Positions 13,065 through 22,057 of a DNA stretch of 39,836 nt are shown here, piece by piece. The notes under the pieces were generated by a model. That model ran no database searches, was not told the DNA's origin, and saw only the letters and a list, made by a program, of their open reading frames with translations. Numbering within the stretch: position 1 is the first letter of the stretch; every line of letters begins with the position of its first letter. The DNA is from a virus: positions 1-39,836 of the IMG/VR virus record IMGVR_UViG_3300024262_000091; one strand, 5' to 3'. The translations under genes were made by a program, and so were the position numbers.

Positions 13065-13927
13065 AGGTAGAAAATATAGTTTCAAACGTTAAAGAAGCAG
13101 AAAATATTTGCCTAGATAGCGGAATAACAGTTGCCGTAATGGTAAAAGATTTTTATTCTAAACTGAGAATACAAGATAGAATTGAAAACAAAATATGGTC
13201 TTCTAAGGGAGTCAAAAATTCGTACAATTATATCTTATTCAAAAATAATATTTGGCGACACAAGGGAGGGTTAGTTACTACAATAGATGAGGTACAGAAA
13301 TTATCTAAAAGTTGCAAAAGATATAAGCGTAAGTTTCAAGGCTTTGTTCCAATAAATATGTTTGATGATAGAGAAGGATTATCAATGTTCAATGCGATAA
13401 GACTAATAAGATTTGCTAAGTATTACGAAAATAAATACTTCACATTAAAAGCAGTTTCGTTTACGAATGGTTGTTTGAAAGATGATTTGTTCTCAGTAGA
13501 TACGTTGCTAAAGTCAATATTGAAACTAAGACTGATTGGAGTAAATTACGTTAGTGTTGGAGGAAGTTACTATTTAGGTAAGTTGTTAAACGACAAACTG
13601 AAAAAAGCAATAGACGAGGTAAGAATAGGAGAATTTGTCTTATATGGAACAATTCCGTTTCACGATAAGAAAGATTATAAAATTGGATTGAATGCGTTAG
13701 ATGTAGATATGGAGATAATTGCCATATATGAAGACAGAAAACAAGCCTTGTTAAAGGGTGGCTCTAGCGACCTTGATACAGATTTGTCAGAATTAGTCAG
13801 TAAGGGTTTTGAGTTTGTTTCAGTTTCAACAGAGTACACGATTGTGAAATATGAAAATAAGCCGTTATTAGGAGATACAGTAAAATTTATACCTAACTAC
13901 CATTCAATGATAAAACTATTAAGATAA
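13049..13927 (+). CDS. Alanine-racemase-like PLP enzyme (fold type III)
   Basis: 292 aa. The N-terminus GITVAVMVKDFYSKL places K33 where alanine racemases carry the PLP lysine (VxKxxxYGHG). VSVGGSY at 168-174 fits a phosphate-binding or barrel strand. VRIGEFVLYG at 191-200 matches the R-x-G-x-x-x-YG motif whose Arg contacts the PLP ring nitrogen. The C-terminal GDTVKFIPNY resembles the end of ornithine/amino-acid racemases. It is shorter than cellular Alr (about 360 aa). It could racemise, epimerise or decarboxylate an amino acid used by the downstream amidoligase. It is rare in a 40-kb phage. Confidence 0.78.
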   Translation: MQINIEVENIVSNVKEAENICLDSGITVAVMVKDFYSKLRIQDRIENKIWSSKGVKNSYNYILFKNNIWRHKGGLVTTIDEVQKLSKSCKRYKRKFQGFVPINMFDDREGLSMFNAIRLIRFAKYYENKYFTLKAVSFTNGCLKDDLFSVDTLLKSILKLRLIGVNYVSVGGSYYLGKLLNDKLKKAIDEVRIGEFVLYGTIPFHDKKDYKIGLNALDVDMEIIAIYEDRKQALLKGGSSDLDTDLSELVSKGFEFVSVSTEYTIVKYENKPLLGDTVKFIPNYHSMIKLLR

Positions 13928-13928
13928 G

Positions 13929-15968
13929 ATGAAGTATAAGGACAACAAGGATAGAACATTCGGTATGGAAATTGAGTTTGCCGATGGAGATAAAGAAAAG
14001 ATTATACTTCCAAAAGGTTATGCGTGGACAGATAATGATTTGACTACAAGAATGATTAATAGTGATGGTAGTGTTGTAACTCACAAAGGAAATAGAGGTG
14101 GAGAAATTAATACTCGACCTTTCACAAGAAGCAAAGAAGATTTAAAAGAAATAGAAAACTTCATAAACCACTTAAAGGACTGTGGAGCAAACGCAATATG
14201 GAATACGGGTTTCGATTGCCATTTGTATGTTAAAGATTTAGGAGTAGAAGGTTTAAAGAAGATGTTTGAATTGTCTTACTATGTTGCACCTTATCTGAAA
14301 AAGATATTTGATATAGCAGAATGGTTTGAGAATAAATATGTTTGCCCTTCTCCAAGTTACGATTACGTAAAAAAAGTAAACAAAGCAGAAACGTTTGAAG
14401 ATATTGTTAAAGCATTCTCAAATGCATCTCACAGAGGTAAAATTAGATTTTGTCCAATTAATCTTTGCCCGATTACTACATTAGGCACAATAGAGTTTAG
14501 ATTGTTTAATACATCTTGGGACTTTAAAGAAAATTTAGAAACCATAAACTTTATGTATAAGTTCGTAGAGTATGCAATGAACCATAGTGTTGATGATTAT
14601 AAAAAACTGAATAGTATTGAGAAGGTAGTAAAGACTTTTGATATTAACGTAGATAGAGTACCGAAAAGAACTAATCCGTTATTGTTTGCAGGAGAAATGA
14701 CAGACTTTACAACAAGTCTAGGAAAACCCGAAAGAAAGAGTGCTAAAGTTCTAACTGAATTTGCTAAATGTGTAAAGGGTAAAAAGATACATTTAGTAAA
14801 TAGTTTTTGGATGGATATTGAACAAGCGTTTAGCAATCAAAAAATAGAAGTTTACATTAAATGCGTATTTACATTTGCTTTATATGAAATAATAAAAATA
14901 GATAGGAAAATAGAGTGGACAAAAGAGTTTGAGTTTTTGAATAAGTATTCTGAAACAAAGCAAGGAAGAATGTCTTCTCTAATTATTTTTGATAAGATGA
15001 AAGGTATGCTATCAAATAGAAAAGATAGAAAAGAATACAATGCAAAAGTATGGAAAAACTATATTAATAGTGTAGAGAAGAAAATGGCAGAGTTAATGCC
15101 TAAGTGTGAAAAGATAATTGAAAGACTAAGTAAAGACAATATAACGTATAAGATAGGAGATGTTAGAGATGCAATTAAAGATTGGAAGAAAGGAGAAGTT
15201 GTAGTTTACCAATGCGAATTTAATAATGATATGAGAGCGTGTAGTAATGCTTTAATCAGATATAGTGATTGCACTTCATTTGATAGATTCCCAACAGATT
15301 ATTATGAACTTGGTATTGAGGAAGTAGATTATGTTGTTTTCTCTAGACACTCAGCACTTGGATTAAAAAAAGTATTGAGAGATTTTAGAGCAATAATGTA
15401 TAGCAATATTGATGAGAAACCTAAGTCTTATATGAACTATAAAAAGCTAAAGACACCAAAGTTTCAAAAATTGCCTATGGAACATCAAATAACGGCAGAG
15501 TCGAAAATGCAATTTATAAGAGCAAACTCACAAGAATTAGACTATCTGAGAATGATGTATTTAAAGAAAGACATTTTATTGGGTAGAGGTAGATTTAATT
15601 TTATTTGGTTTTTGGATGGATATTGTGTTGGAGCAATGATATTTGATTACGCAAAGGGAGCAAAAGCGGCAGGAGATATAATTTGGTTAAAGTCAGATTT
15701 CGTGGTAGATTCAAATGTCCCTAAGTTATCTAAATTGCTAATAATGGCAATGAAGAAAAAAGACTTTCAAAAAGAATTAGAGGTAAGGTACAAATCTACC
15801 ATAGGAATTGTAACAACAAACGTATTTACAGATAAACCCATAAGTATGAAGTATAGAGGTATTTTTAAGTTAGATAAGCGACACAATGGTAAATTAACTT
15901 ACAATACCACTCTAGGAATGTATAAGGACGATAAAGAACTAATTAAGGACTATTTAAGAAGGATATGA
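13929..15968 (+). CDS. Amidoligase fused to a C-terminal GNAT/Mom-like domain
   Basis: 679 aa, starting 1 base after the PLP enzyme. Residues 1-230 are an Amidoligase_2 type COOH-NH2 ligase domain: FGMEIEF (E14, E16), RGGEINTRPF (E59), GFDCHLYV (H98) and GTIEFRLFNTS (E189, R191), the metal- and ATP-binding residues of the glutamine-synthetase-like fold. Residues about 230-500 are helical and unassigned. Residues about 505-679 look like a separate acyltransferase-type domain: FNFIWFLDGYCVGAMIFDYA, WLKSDFVVDS, then PKLSKLLIMAMKKKDF and KPISMKYRGIFKL. This pattern recalls Mom-like phage DNA-modification proteins. It is predicted to form an amide bond and possibly transfer the group. The 4-base ATGA overlap couples it to the ParB-like gene. 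Confidence 0.75.
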   Translation: MKYKDNKDRTFGMEIEFADGDKEKIILPKGYAWTDNDLTTRMINSDGSVVTHKGNRGGEINTRPFTRSKEDLKEIENFINHLKDCGANAIWNTGFDCHLYVKDLGVEGLKKMFELSYYVAPYLKKIFDIAEWFENKYVCPSPSYDYVKKVNKAETFEDIVKAFSNASHRGKIRFCPINLCPITTLGTIEFRLFNTSWDFKENLETINFMYKFVEYAMNHSVDDYKKLNSIEKVVKTFDINVDRVPKRTNPLLFAGEMTDFTTSLGKPERKSAKVLTEFAKCVKGKKIHLVNSFWMDIEQAFSNQKIEVYIKCVFTFALYEIIKIDRKIEWTKEFEFLNKYSETKQGRMSSLIIFDKMKGMLSNRKDRKEYNAKVWKNYINSVEKKMAELMPKCEKIIERLSKDNITYKIGDVRDAIKDWKKGEVVVYQCEFNNDMRACSNALIRYSDCTSFDRFPTDYYELGIEEVDYVVFSRHSALGLKKVLRDFRAIMYSNIDEKPKSYMNYKKLKTPKFQKLPMEHQITAESKMQFIRANSQELDYLRMMYLKKDILLGRGRFNFIWFLDGYCVGAMIFDYAKGAKAAGDIIWLKSDFVVDSNVPKLSKLLIMAMKKKDFQKELEVRYKSTIGIVTTNVFTDKPISMKYRGIFKLDKRHNGKLTYNTTLGMYKDDKELIKDYLRRI

Positions 15969-16678
15969 AGAAAAAAATTGAGATAATACAAGATGTTAAT
16001 ATTGGAGAAATAGAATTAGTAGAAACTAACGCTAATTTTATGACACAAGAAGTCTTCAATCAGTTAGTAGAAAACATAAAAAGAGATGGACAGTTGACAA
16101 GTACAATTTTCTGTATTCCTAAAGTAGAGGGAGAATACGGAAAGTATATTGTGATAAGTGGAAACCATAGACTTCAAGCAGCGAAAATGGCAGGACTATC
16201 AGCAGTACCAATTATGTTAGGACACGAATTGACAGAAGACCAAATACTAGGAATACAGATAAGCCATAATGAATTGCACGGAGAAGACGATGTAGAAGTT
16301 CTAAAACAGTTATTGGATAGAATTAACTCAGTAGATTATAAGACATATACGGGAGTAGATGAAAGTAAATTTGCAGAATTAGATAAGTTTGAATACGATA
16401 TTGTTCAGCCAACAAATGATATTGTTACTATGAACTTTACCTTTGTTGATTCAGATTTGAGTACATTTGAGGAAATAATAGATGAGATAGAGGTAAATGG
16501 AGATATCGAAAATACAGTATTAATGCCGAAAGAAGTGTATGAAAAATTCCAAAAAACGATAAGCAAAGTACAGACTCAATTCAATTTTAAGGCTTATGGA
16601 TTGTCTGTAATCAAAATGATGGAGTTGGCACGTAAACAATTGGATTATGAAAGCAAAGAAAAAGAAGACGTTAACTAA
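15965..16678 (+). CDS. ParB/Srx-like domain protein
   Basis: 237 aa. The N-terminal about 110 residues form a ParB-like domain: TQEVFNQLVENIKRDGQLTS, then YIVISGNHRLQAAKMAGLSA with the GxHR motif (usual GERR), then ISHNELHGEDD. The C-terminal half is acidic and helical and has no clear DNA-binding domain. In phages this domain often sits beside terminase or DNA-modification genes. ParB-fold members bind CTP or act as nucleases or ATPases; which applies here is not visible. It lies between the amidoligase and the small terminase (32-base overlap), linking the cassette to DNA packaging. Confidence 0.85.
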   Translation: MKKKIEIIQDVNIGEIELVETNANFMTQEVFNQLVENIKRDGQLTSTIFCIPKVEGEYGKYIVISGNHRLQAAKMAGLSAVPIMLGHELTEDQILGIQISHNELHGEDDVEVLKQLLDRINSVDYKTYTGVDESKFAELDKFEYDIVQPTNDIVTMNFTFVDSDLSTFEEIIDEIEVNGDIENTVLMPKEVYEKFQKTISKVQTQFNFKAYGLSVIKMMELARKQLDYESKEKEDVN

Positions 16679-17027
16679 AGAGGAGAAAGAGTTAAAAGTC
16701 AAGCAGGAGAGGTTTCTGCAAGTATTTGAGAAGAAGTTATGCAATATCAAGGCTACTTGTTTAGCAGTCCAAATTAGCAGACAGACGTACTATAATTGGA
16801 TGGACAAAGTTGACACCTTTAAAAAAGAGATTGCAGATGTTCAAGAAAGTTTCTTTGACGACCTCGAAACGAAGTTGTACAAGAAAGCAATAATTGATGA
16901 AGATAATACGATGTTGATATTCTTAGCAAAGACGAAAATGAAGCATAGAGGATATACTGAAAGAACAGAGATGGAAGACGTAAGCAAGAGAGAGCCAATA
17001 CAAGTGAACATAGTTAGACCTAAGTAG
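16647..17027 (+). CDS. terS: Terminase small subunit
   Basis: 126 aa. Basic N-terminus, then an HTH segment (NIKATCLAVQISRQTYYNWM) typical of phBC6A51-like small terminases, a helical oligomerisation region (FKKEIADVQESFFDDLETKL) and the tail HRGYTERTE...REPIQVNIV, also common in this family. It recognises the packaging site and recruits the large subunit encoded 2 bases after its stop. It overlaps the ParB-like gene by 32 bases. Confidence 0.88.
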   Translation: MKAKKKKTLTKEEKELKVKQERFLQVFEKKLCNIKATCLAVQISRQTYYNWMDKVDTFKKEIADVQESFFDDLETKLYKKAIIDEDNTMLIFLAKTKMKHRGYTERTEMEDVSKREPIQVNIVRPK

Positions 17028-17029
17028 AA

Positions 17030-18211
17030 ATGCAAGTACAAGCAACCTGCAACTATTTAGCCATAGATGATGCTTATGAGGAAGATATTAGAGGTATAGT
17101 ATTACCGGGTGGTACAAGGTCTTCTAAGACCATATCAGCATTGCAATGGATAATCCTTTATTGTATGAAAAACACGGGCAAGGAAATAGCAATTTGTAGA
17201 GATAGTTTGACTAATCTAAGAAGAACTGTGCTGAAAGATTTTGAAGCAATTTGTAGAGGGTATAATGATTATGATGCTTTGTACCCTCAAATGCATATGA
17301 ATAAGTCAGAGTTTACAGTTAGGCTGAATGGAAATAACATCTCGTTTTTTGGATTGAATGATGATGCAATGCGTGTGTATGGTTATGCTTGTGATGTATT
17401 CTTTATCAATGAAGCAATCAATGTTCCTAAAAACGTATTCGACCAATTAGAGCAAAGATGTAGAGAGTTTTGGATATTAGATTGTAATCCTTCTGAGCCA
17501 AATAGTTGGGTGTATCAGTTAGATATGAGAGATGATGTGCAAGAGTTTAGAAGCACTTACTTAGACAATCCGTTCTTGCCCGAAACGATTATCAGAAAGA
17601 TAACCTCTTATGAGCCAACAGAAAAGAATGATGAGCAGGGAACATCAGATGCAAGGAAGTGGTGTATATACGGAAAGGGAGAAATATATAAGGGCAGGGA
17701 GATAATCTTTAGCGAGTGGGATATGTTCAAAGATGAACCCGAAGGATATGACTATGTGTTTTATGGATTGGATTGGGGTTTCAACGATGCTTTAGCTTGT
17801 ATCAAATTAGTTATCTCAGATAATGATTTATATGTTAGGGAGATAATCTACGGAAGTAATATAGATGATTTTCAAGATGTAATAGACGTTCTAATGAACG
17901 AACCGCTATTGGCACAACAAAAAACCTACATAGTTTGTGATACGTCAGAACCAAGAAGTATTCTTACTTTAGGAAAGGCAGGACTACCTGCAATGAAAAC
18001 AAAGAAAGGAGGAGGAAGTATATTGGATGGAATTAGAAAAGTTAATCAGTACAATATTCACGTTCACGAAGATAGTGCTAACATTCAGAACGAGTTTAAC
18101 AATTATAAGTTCAAGATAGACGATAGAACAGATACGATATTAGATGTTCCCGTTGATAAACATAATCACGCTTGTGATGCAATTAGATATCCTCTTATAA
18201 CTTTTTTATAG
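17030..18211 (+). CDS. terL: Terminase large subunit
   Basis: 393 aa, PBSX-type. Walker A GGTRSSKT at 27-34; Walker B DVFFINEA at 121-128 with catalytic Glu127; C-motif region ILDCNPSEP near 148-156. The RNase-H-like nuclease has D247 in YGLDWGFND, D303 in VCDTSEP and D383 in HACDAIRYP. It translocates DNA into the prohead and cuts concatemers. It ends before a short gap that holds the late promoter. Confidence 0.95.
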   Translation: MQVQATCNYLAIDDAYEEDIRGIVLPGGTRSSKTISALQWIILYCMKNTGKEIAICRDSLTNLRRTVLKDFEAICRGYNDYDALYPQMHMNKSEFTVRLNGNNISFFGLNDDAMRVYGYACDVFFINEAINVPKNVFDQLEQRCREFWILDCNPSEPNSWVYQLDMRDDVQEFRSTYLDNPFLPETIIRKITSYEPTEKNDEQGTSDARKWCIYGKGEIYKGREIIFSEWDMFKDEPEGYDYVFYGLDWGFNDALACIKLVISDNDLYVREIIYGSNIDDFQDVIDVLMNEPLLAQQKTYIVCDTSEPRSILTLGKAGLPAMKTKKGGGSILDGIRKVNQYNIHVHEDSANIQNEFNNYKFKIDDRTDTILDVPVDKHNHACDAIRYPLITFL

Positions 18212-18241
18212 ATAGAAACCAAATTAGTTAGCGAATTTATA

Positions 18242-18249
18242 TATATTTG
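18242..18249 (+). promoter_or_regulatory. Candidate late promoter (-7 box)
   Basis: TATATTTG, a full match to TAnnTTTG, lies 19 bases before the portal ATG in the only gap (57 bases) of the head region. It lacks the AATATAACTACT block of the early promoters, as expected for a differently timed structural operon. Confidence 0.5.
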
Positions 18250-18268
18250 TTGCAAATAGTTTAGAGTT

Positions 18269-19546
18269 ATGGCTGAAAACATCATTAAGAGAGCGTTAAA
18301 TAGTTTGCAATCCAAGAGTATTACTGTGAATGCTCCCGAAACTTTAGGCAATGATGGCTTCAATCTTATCGACTCTTTTTTTAGTTATTGGCTAGGAACG
18401 GGAGGAGGGTTTGCAAAATACACAAGAGCGTATGGAGATAATCCGCTAGTGTATATGATTGTAAAAAGAATAGCTTTTTCAAGTGCTTCAATCAAAAGAG
18501 TAAAGTATGATGAAGAAGGAGAAATGTCTGAAAACTCAGTTATATTAGACTTGTTAAGAAGACCAAATCAAGATGATGATGAGATAGAGTTTAGAGAAAA
18601 GATAAATGAATTACTACTTCTCACGGGTAATTGCTTTATTAGAATAGTTAGAGGAGAGGGAGGATTAGGAGTAGAGTTAGAAATACTTTTGACTCAGAGA
18701 GTAGAAATAGTTTGTAGTGAAACGACCAACTTAATATTGAGTTATCAGTACACGTTAGCAAATGGAAGAATGATACGTTATGAAGTAGATGATGTGTTAC
18801 ATATCAAAACCTCAAACGTTGTCAATATAGATGGAGTAGGAATGAAGTACGGATTGTCGCCACTTCAATCAGCGTGGATAGTTGTTGCAAGTTCAATGGA
18901 GAAGTTAAAGGCAGATGCTTCTATCTTCAAGAGTCGAGGAATTATAGGTATTTTGACTACTGATTCAGATACTCCAATGCTTGAACCCGAAAGAGCAAAG
19001 TTGCAGAAGCAGTTTGATAAAACGGCAGGAGGAGCAGAAAATTATAATAAGATTAACGTAAGTACAAGTAGGCTAAGATATTTGCAAACGGGAATGAGTC
19101 CAACAGACCTCCAACTGCTCGATGGTATATTGGCTTCACTTAGATTATTATGTGGAGTCTATGGTATGCCTAGCGTGTTATTTAATGATACTGCGAGTAG
19201 TACTTATAACAATGTTGCTACCGCTAAGAGAACTGCATATACAGACGTTTATATTCCTTTAGCAAACAAGGTAGATAAGGAATTGTCAAAGTGGCTATCG
19301 AAACAGTTAGGAGTAGAGGAATACATAGAGGTTGACCTTACTTCAATAGAGGAGATTAAAGCAAGTACAAATGAAGTGGCACAAGCATTGAATAATTCTC
19401 AGACAAATGTATCTAGTAAAGTTATGGAGAGTATGACTAGAGATGAAGTTAGGGAATTAGTTGGCTTAGATGAATTGGATGAAAGAGGAGAGGAGTTAGC
19501 AGGAGAAACAAGTGCGACAGTAACCATAGGGAGCAATGAAAAATAA
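18269..19546 (+). CDS. Portal protein (HK97 family)
   Basis: 425 aa. Recognisable portal features are NPLVYMIVKRIAFSSASIKR, GNCFIRIVRGEGG, KYGLSPLQSAWIVVASSMEK, RGIIGILTTDS and the conserved FNDTASSTYNNVATAKRTAY, followed by the C-terminal helix TDVYIPLANKVDKELSKWL. It forms the dodecameric DNA entry channel at one capsid vertex. It stands between terminase and protease as in HK97-like phages. Confidence 0.93.
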   Translation: MAENIIKRALNSLQSKSITVNAPETLGNDGFNLIDSFFSYWLGTGGGFAKYTRAYGDNPLVYMIVKRIAFSSASIKRVKYDEEGEMSENSVILDLLRRPNQDDDEIEFREKINELLLLTGNCFIRIVRGEGGLGVELEILLTQRVEIVCSETTNLILSYQYTLANGRMIRYEVDDVLHIKTSNVVNIDGVGMKYGLSPLQSAWIVVASSMEKLKADASIFKSRGIIGILTTDSDTPMLEPERAKLQKQFDKTAGGAENYNKINVSTSRLRYLQTGMSPTDLQLLDGILASLRLLCGVYGMPSVLFNDTASSTYNNVATAKRTAYTDVYIPLANKVDKELSKWLSKQLGVEEYIEVDLTSIEEIKASTNEVAQALNNSQTNVSSKVMESMTRDEVRELVGLDELDERGEELAGETSATVTIGSNEK

Positions 19547-19625
19547 ACTGACCAAAGAGGAAGTGCAAAAGATGAAAGAAACTAAGGCACAGATAGTTAA
19601 GGAGAAAAAACCTATAAGAAAATGA
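19536..19625 (+). CDS. Small basic protein, 29 aa
   Basis: ATG at 19536 overlaps the portal gene end by 11 bases, and the TGA at 19623-19625 overlaps the protease ATG (ATGA). The peptide is lysine-rich and helical (MKNKLTKEEVQKMKETKAQI). Its double overlap supports translation, perhaps only to couple portal and protease synthesis. Confidence 0.5.
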   Translation: MKNKLTKEEVQKMKETKAQIVKEKKPIRK

Positions 19626-20440
19626 ATATAGAAGGAAAGCAGTTTGCTACAAAGAAAGAGTTGTTTGAGTACCTTCACGCTAATAAGAGTGAAATACTTG
19701 AAATGAAAAAGGCATCTAAAAAGATGTACGTAAGTACACCCGACCTTACTATATCTCAAAAGAGTACAATCAAGGCTCTAAGCACGTCCTCAGATAGTGA
19801 TACAGACAGTTTAATCAAAAGAACAATAGTTGGAAATACGTATAATTGGTTAGATAGTCACGGAGATGTTCACGTTGGAAGTACATTCGGAAAGTCTTTA
19901 GGAGAAAGAGCAGGGAAGATATGGCACTTACACGACCACGAATATAAGTTAACTGCAAAGGTAGGAACACCGACCAAAGTTTGGGAGCAAGAAGTTAAGT
20001 GGACAGACTTAGGAGTAGATAAGGCAGGAAGCACTACTTCATTGTTTATGGAGTCAGACATTAAGAAGTCGATGAATGGACAGATATTCGCTGAGTATAA
20101 GTCGGGAGCAATAGACCAACATTCAGTTGGAATGTACTACGTCAAAATGGACTTAGCAATCAATGATTCTGAGTATGAGGAGGAGTTTAAGGTTTGGAAT
20201 GATACCATAGGAAAGATTGGTAACAAATCTAAGGCAGAGGAAGCAGGGTTCTATTGGGCGGTAAAAGAAGCCAAATTAATTGAAATAAGTGCGGTATTAG
20301 AAGGTTCTAATGAATTAACACCTACTATACCCACAGAAGATATTGAGTCGCTTAAAAGCACTCATTTGAAAGAGCCGTTGAAAGACACTCTTAATAACGA
20401 AGAAAAAGGATTGGACAGAAGTTCAGTTCATTATTATTAA
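19622..20440 (+). CDS. Prohead protease (HK97/U35-like)
   Basis: 272 aa. After a charged N-terminus, residues about 75-245 fit a herpesvirus-fold phage protease. Candidate catalytic His is in WHLHDHEY (H104/H106), Ser168 is in DQHSVGMYYV, and the EAKLIEISAVLEGSNELTPT end is the conserved L-x-EiS-v-x-GsN motif. The order portal-protease-capsid supports the call. It matures the capsid by cutting the scaffold part of the major capsid protein. Confidence 0.88.
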   Translation: MNIEGKQFATKKELFEYLHANKSEILEMKKASKKMYVSTPDLTISQKSTIKALSTSSDSDTDSLIKRTIVGNTYNWLDSHGDVHVGSTFGKSLGERAGKIWHLHDHEYKLTAKVGTPTKVWEQEVKWTDLGVDKAGSTTSLFMESDIKKSMNGQIFAEYKSGAIDQHSVGMYYVKMDLAINDSEYEEEFKVWNDTIGKIGNKSKAEEAGFYWAVKEAKLIEISAVLEGSNELTPTIPTEDIESLKSTHLKEPLKDTLNNEEKGLDRSSVHYY

Positions 20441-20458
20441 TCATTAAAAAAGAAAGAT

Positions 20459-21796
20459 ATGCAAAACGCATTAAAGTTTATGACTTTCGCAGTATTCATT
20501 GAGAACAAAGGTATCTCAAATGAAGTATTTGAAGCAAAGTCGTCAGAAGAAAAAGTAGTTCTTTTAAAAGAGCATACAGAAGGTCAAGAAGCCTACATCA
20601 AGTCTATTGAGGAAGATGTAAATTCAAAAGTTTCTAAGGAAGAAATCACAGAGATGAAAAAAGACCTAGAAGTAGTTCGAAGTCGTGAGAATAAAGCCTT
20701 AACAGAAGCAGTTTCAAAACAAGGATTGGCGATTACTAAATTGCTTGACAACTTAAAAGGAGGAGGAGAACAGTTTGTTCAAAACGCTACTCAGCAAGTT
20801 AAAGCATTTATTAGTGATAATATTACTAAGATACAAGATATCAAAAATGCAGGTCACGGGTTTGTAGAAATGGAAGTTAAAGCACCAACTGATATTACTA
20901 CGGGTTCAGCTACTAATCCCGATGGTATTCCCGAGTTAGTAGGAGTTCAAGTTGCACCGCCTTCAAATGTTAATTTCAGAAACGTAATTATTGATAGCGT
21001 TGTTAACTTGTTTAACACGAATCAAGCAGTTTACGCTTATACTGAAACTACTCCAAAAGATGGAGATTATTCGTTTGTTGCAGAAGGTGGATTGAAACCA
21101 CAGATTGACTTCAAAGTAGAAACACGTTATGCAGAGCCTTGTAAAATAGCAGCACACGAAGTTTTAACTGAGGAAAGTGTTAAGGATATTCCTAACTTAC
21201 AGTCTATTGCTACGAACTTTTTAAGAGCGAAGCACGACCTTAAACGTCAGAATGGATTATTGTTTGGAACGGGTGTTTCGCCACAATGTAAAGGAGCGAC
21301 ATTATTTGGACGACCTTTCGTTGCAGGAGCAATGGCAAACTCAGTTAGTAACACTAACTTTATGGACGTTGTAAATGCTTGTATCACGGATATATGGACT
21401 ACGCATAACTACCAAGATGAATTGAATTATGTTGCAAATATTGTAATGATTAATCCCGTTGATTTTTTTACTGAATTAGTTTCAGCGAAGGACTTGGGTG
21501 GTTTACCGTTATACCCTTCTGCATCTTTATTCAATAGAGTTGTTATAGGTGGTGTTGCTATCATTCCAATGGAGGATATTCCTGCAGGAAAGATATTCGT
21601 AGCAGATATGTCTAAGTACAATGTTTCAAGTTACGTTGGTTACACAGTTAGAATTGGGTTTATAAACGACCAATTCATCACAAACAAATTTACGATTGTT
21701 GGGGAGTCTAGATTCCACGCATACGTGAAAAAGTTAGATGAACAAGCGTTTATTTACGATGATATTGCAACTGTTAAATTGGCTATTACGGCTTAA
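20459..21796 (+). CDS. Major capsid protein (HK97 fold)
   Basis: 445 aa. The N-terminal about 100 residues form a coiled-coil delta/scaffold region (KEEITEMKKDLEVVRSRENK) that the protease probably removes. The remainder resembles HK97-type shells: NPDGIPELVGVQVAPP, the E-loop and spine region EPCKIAAHEVLTEESVKD, RQNGLLFGTG, and P-domain MINPVDFFTELVSAKD with GVAIIPMEDIPAG. The leader AAAAAAGAAAGAT before the ATG is shared with the tape-measure gene. Confidence 0.93.
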   Translation: MQNALKFMTFAVFIENKGISNEVFEAKSSEEKVVLLKEHTEGQEAYIKSIEEDVNSKVSKEEITEMKKDLEVVRSRENKALTEAVSKQGLAITKLLDNLKGGGEQFVQNATQQVKAFISDNITKIQDIKNAGHGFVEMEVKAPTDITTGSATNPDGIPELVGVQVAPPSNVNFRNVIIDSVVNLFNTNQAVYAYTETTPKDGDYSFVAEGGLKPQIDFKVETRYAEPCKIAAHEVLTEESVKDIPNLQSIATNFLRAKHDLKRQNGLLFGTGVSPQCKGATLFGRPFVAGAMANSVSNTNFMDVVNACITDIWTTHNYQDELNYVANIVMINPVDFFTELVSAKDLGGLPLYPSASLFNRVVIGGVAIIPMEDIPAGKIFVADMSKYNVSSYVGYTVRIGFINDQFITNKFTIVGESRFHAYVKKLDEQAFIYDDIATVKLAITA

Positions 21797-21806
21797 TATT
21801 TGAGAT

Positions 21807-22037
21807 ATGGCAAAGAAGAAAACAGAGAAAGTACCTAGTGTAGCAACAATAACTACCAAATCGGCATCTACTAAAAAGGTAGCCGTAGAAAAAACTGCTA
21901 AGGTATCTGCAAACGGAATGGTAGATGTTGTTGTGAAAATTGCTAAGTTTGGCACATACAAAAAGGGAGATGTAATCAGTATGAATGATTCAACTGCCAA
22001 AGCGTGTGTAAAGAATGGAGCAGTAACATATAAGTAG
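21807..22037 (+). CDS. Small capsid-associated protein, 76 aa
   Basis: Located directly after the capsid gene. The first 35 residues are Lys/Thr/Ala-rich and disordered; the rest (VVKIAKFGTYKKGDVISMND, then STAKACVKNGAV) looks like a small SH3-like beta domain found in phage head-decoration or connector genes. Role as decoration or head-tail protein is inferred from position. Confidence 0.7.
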   Translation: MAKKKTEKVPSVATITTKSASTKKVAVEKTAKVSANGMVDVVVKIAKFGTYKKGDVISMNDSTAKACVKNGAVTYK

Positions 22038-22057
22038 AACATTAAAAGAGTAGAGAT

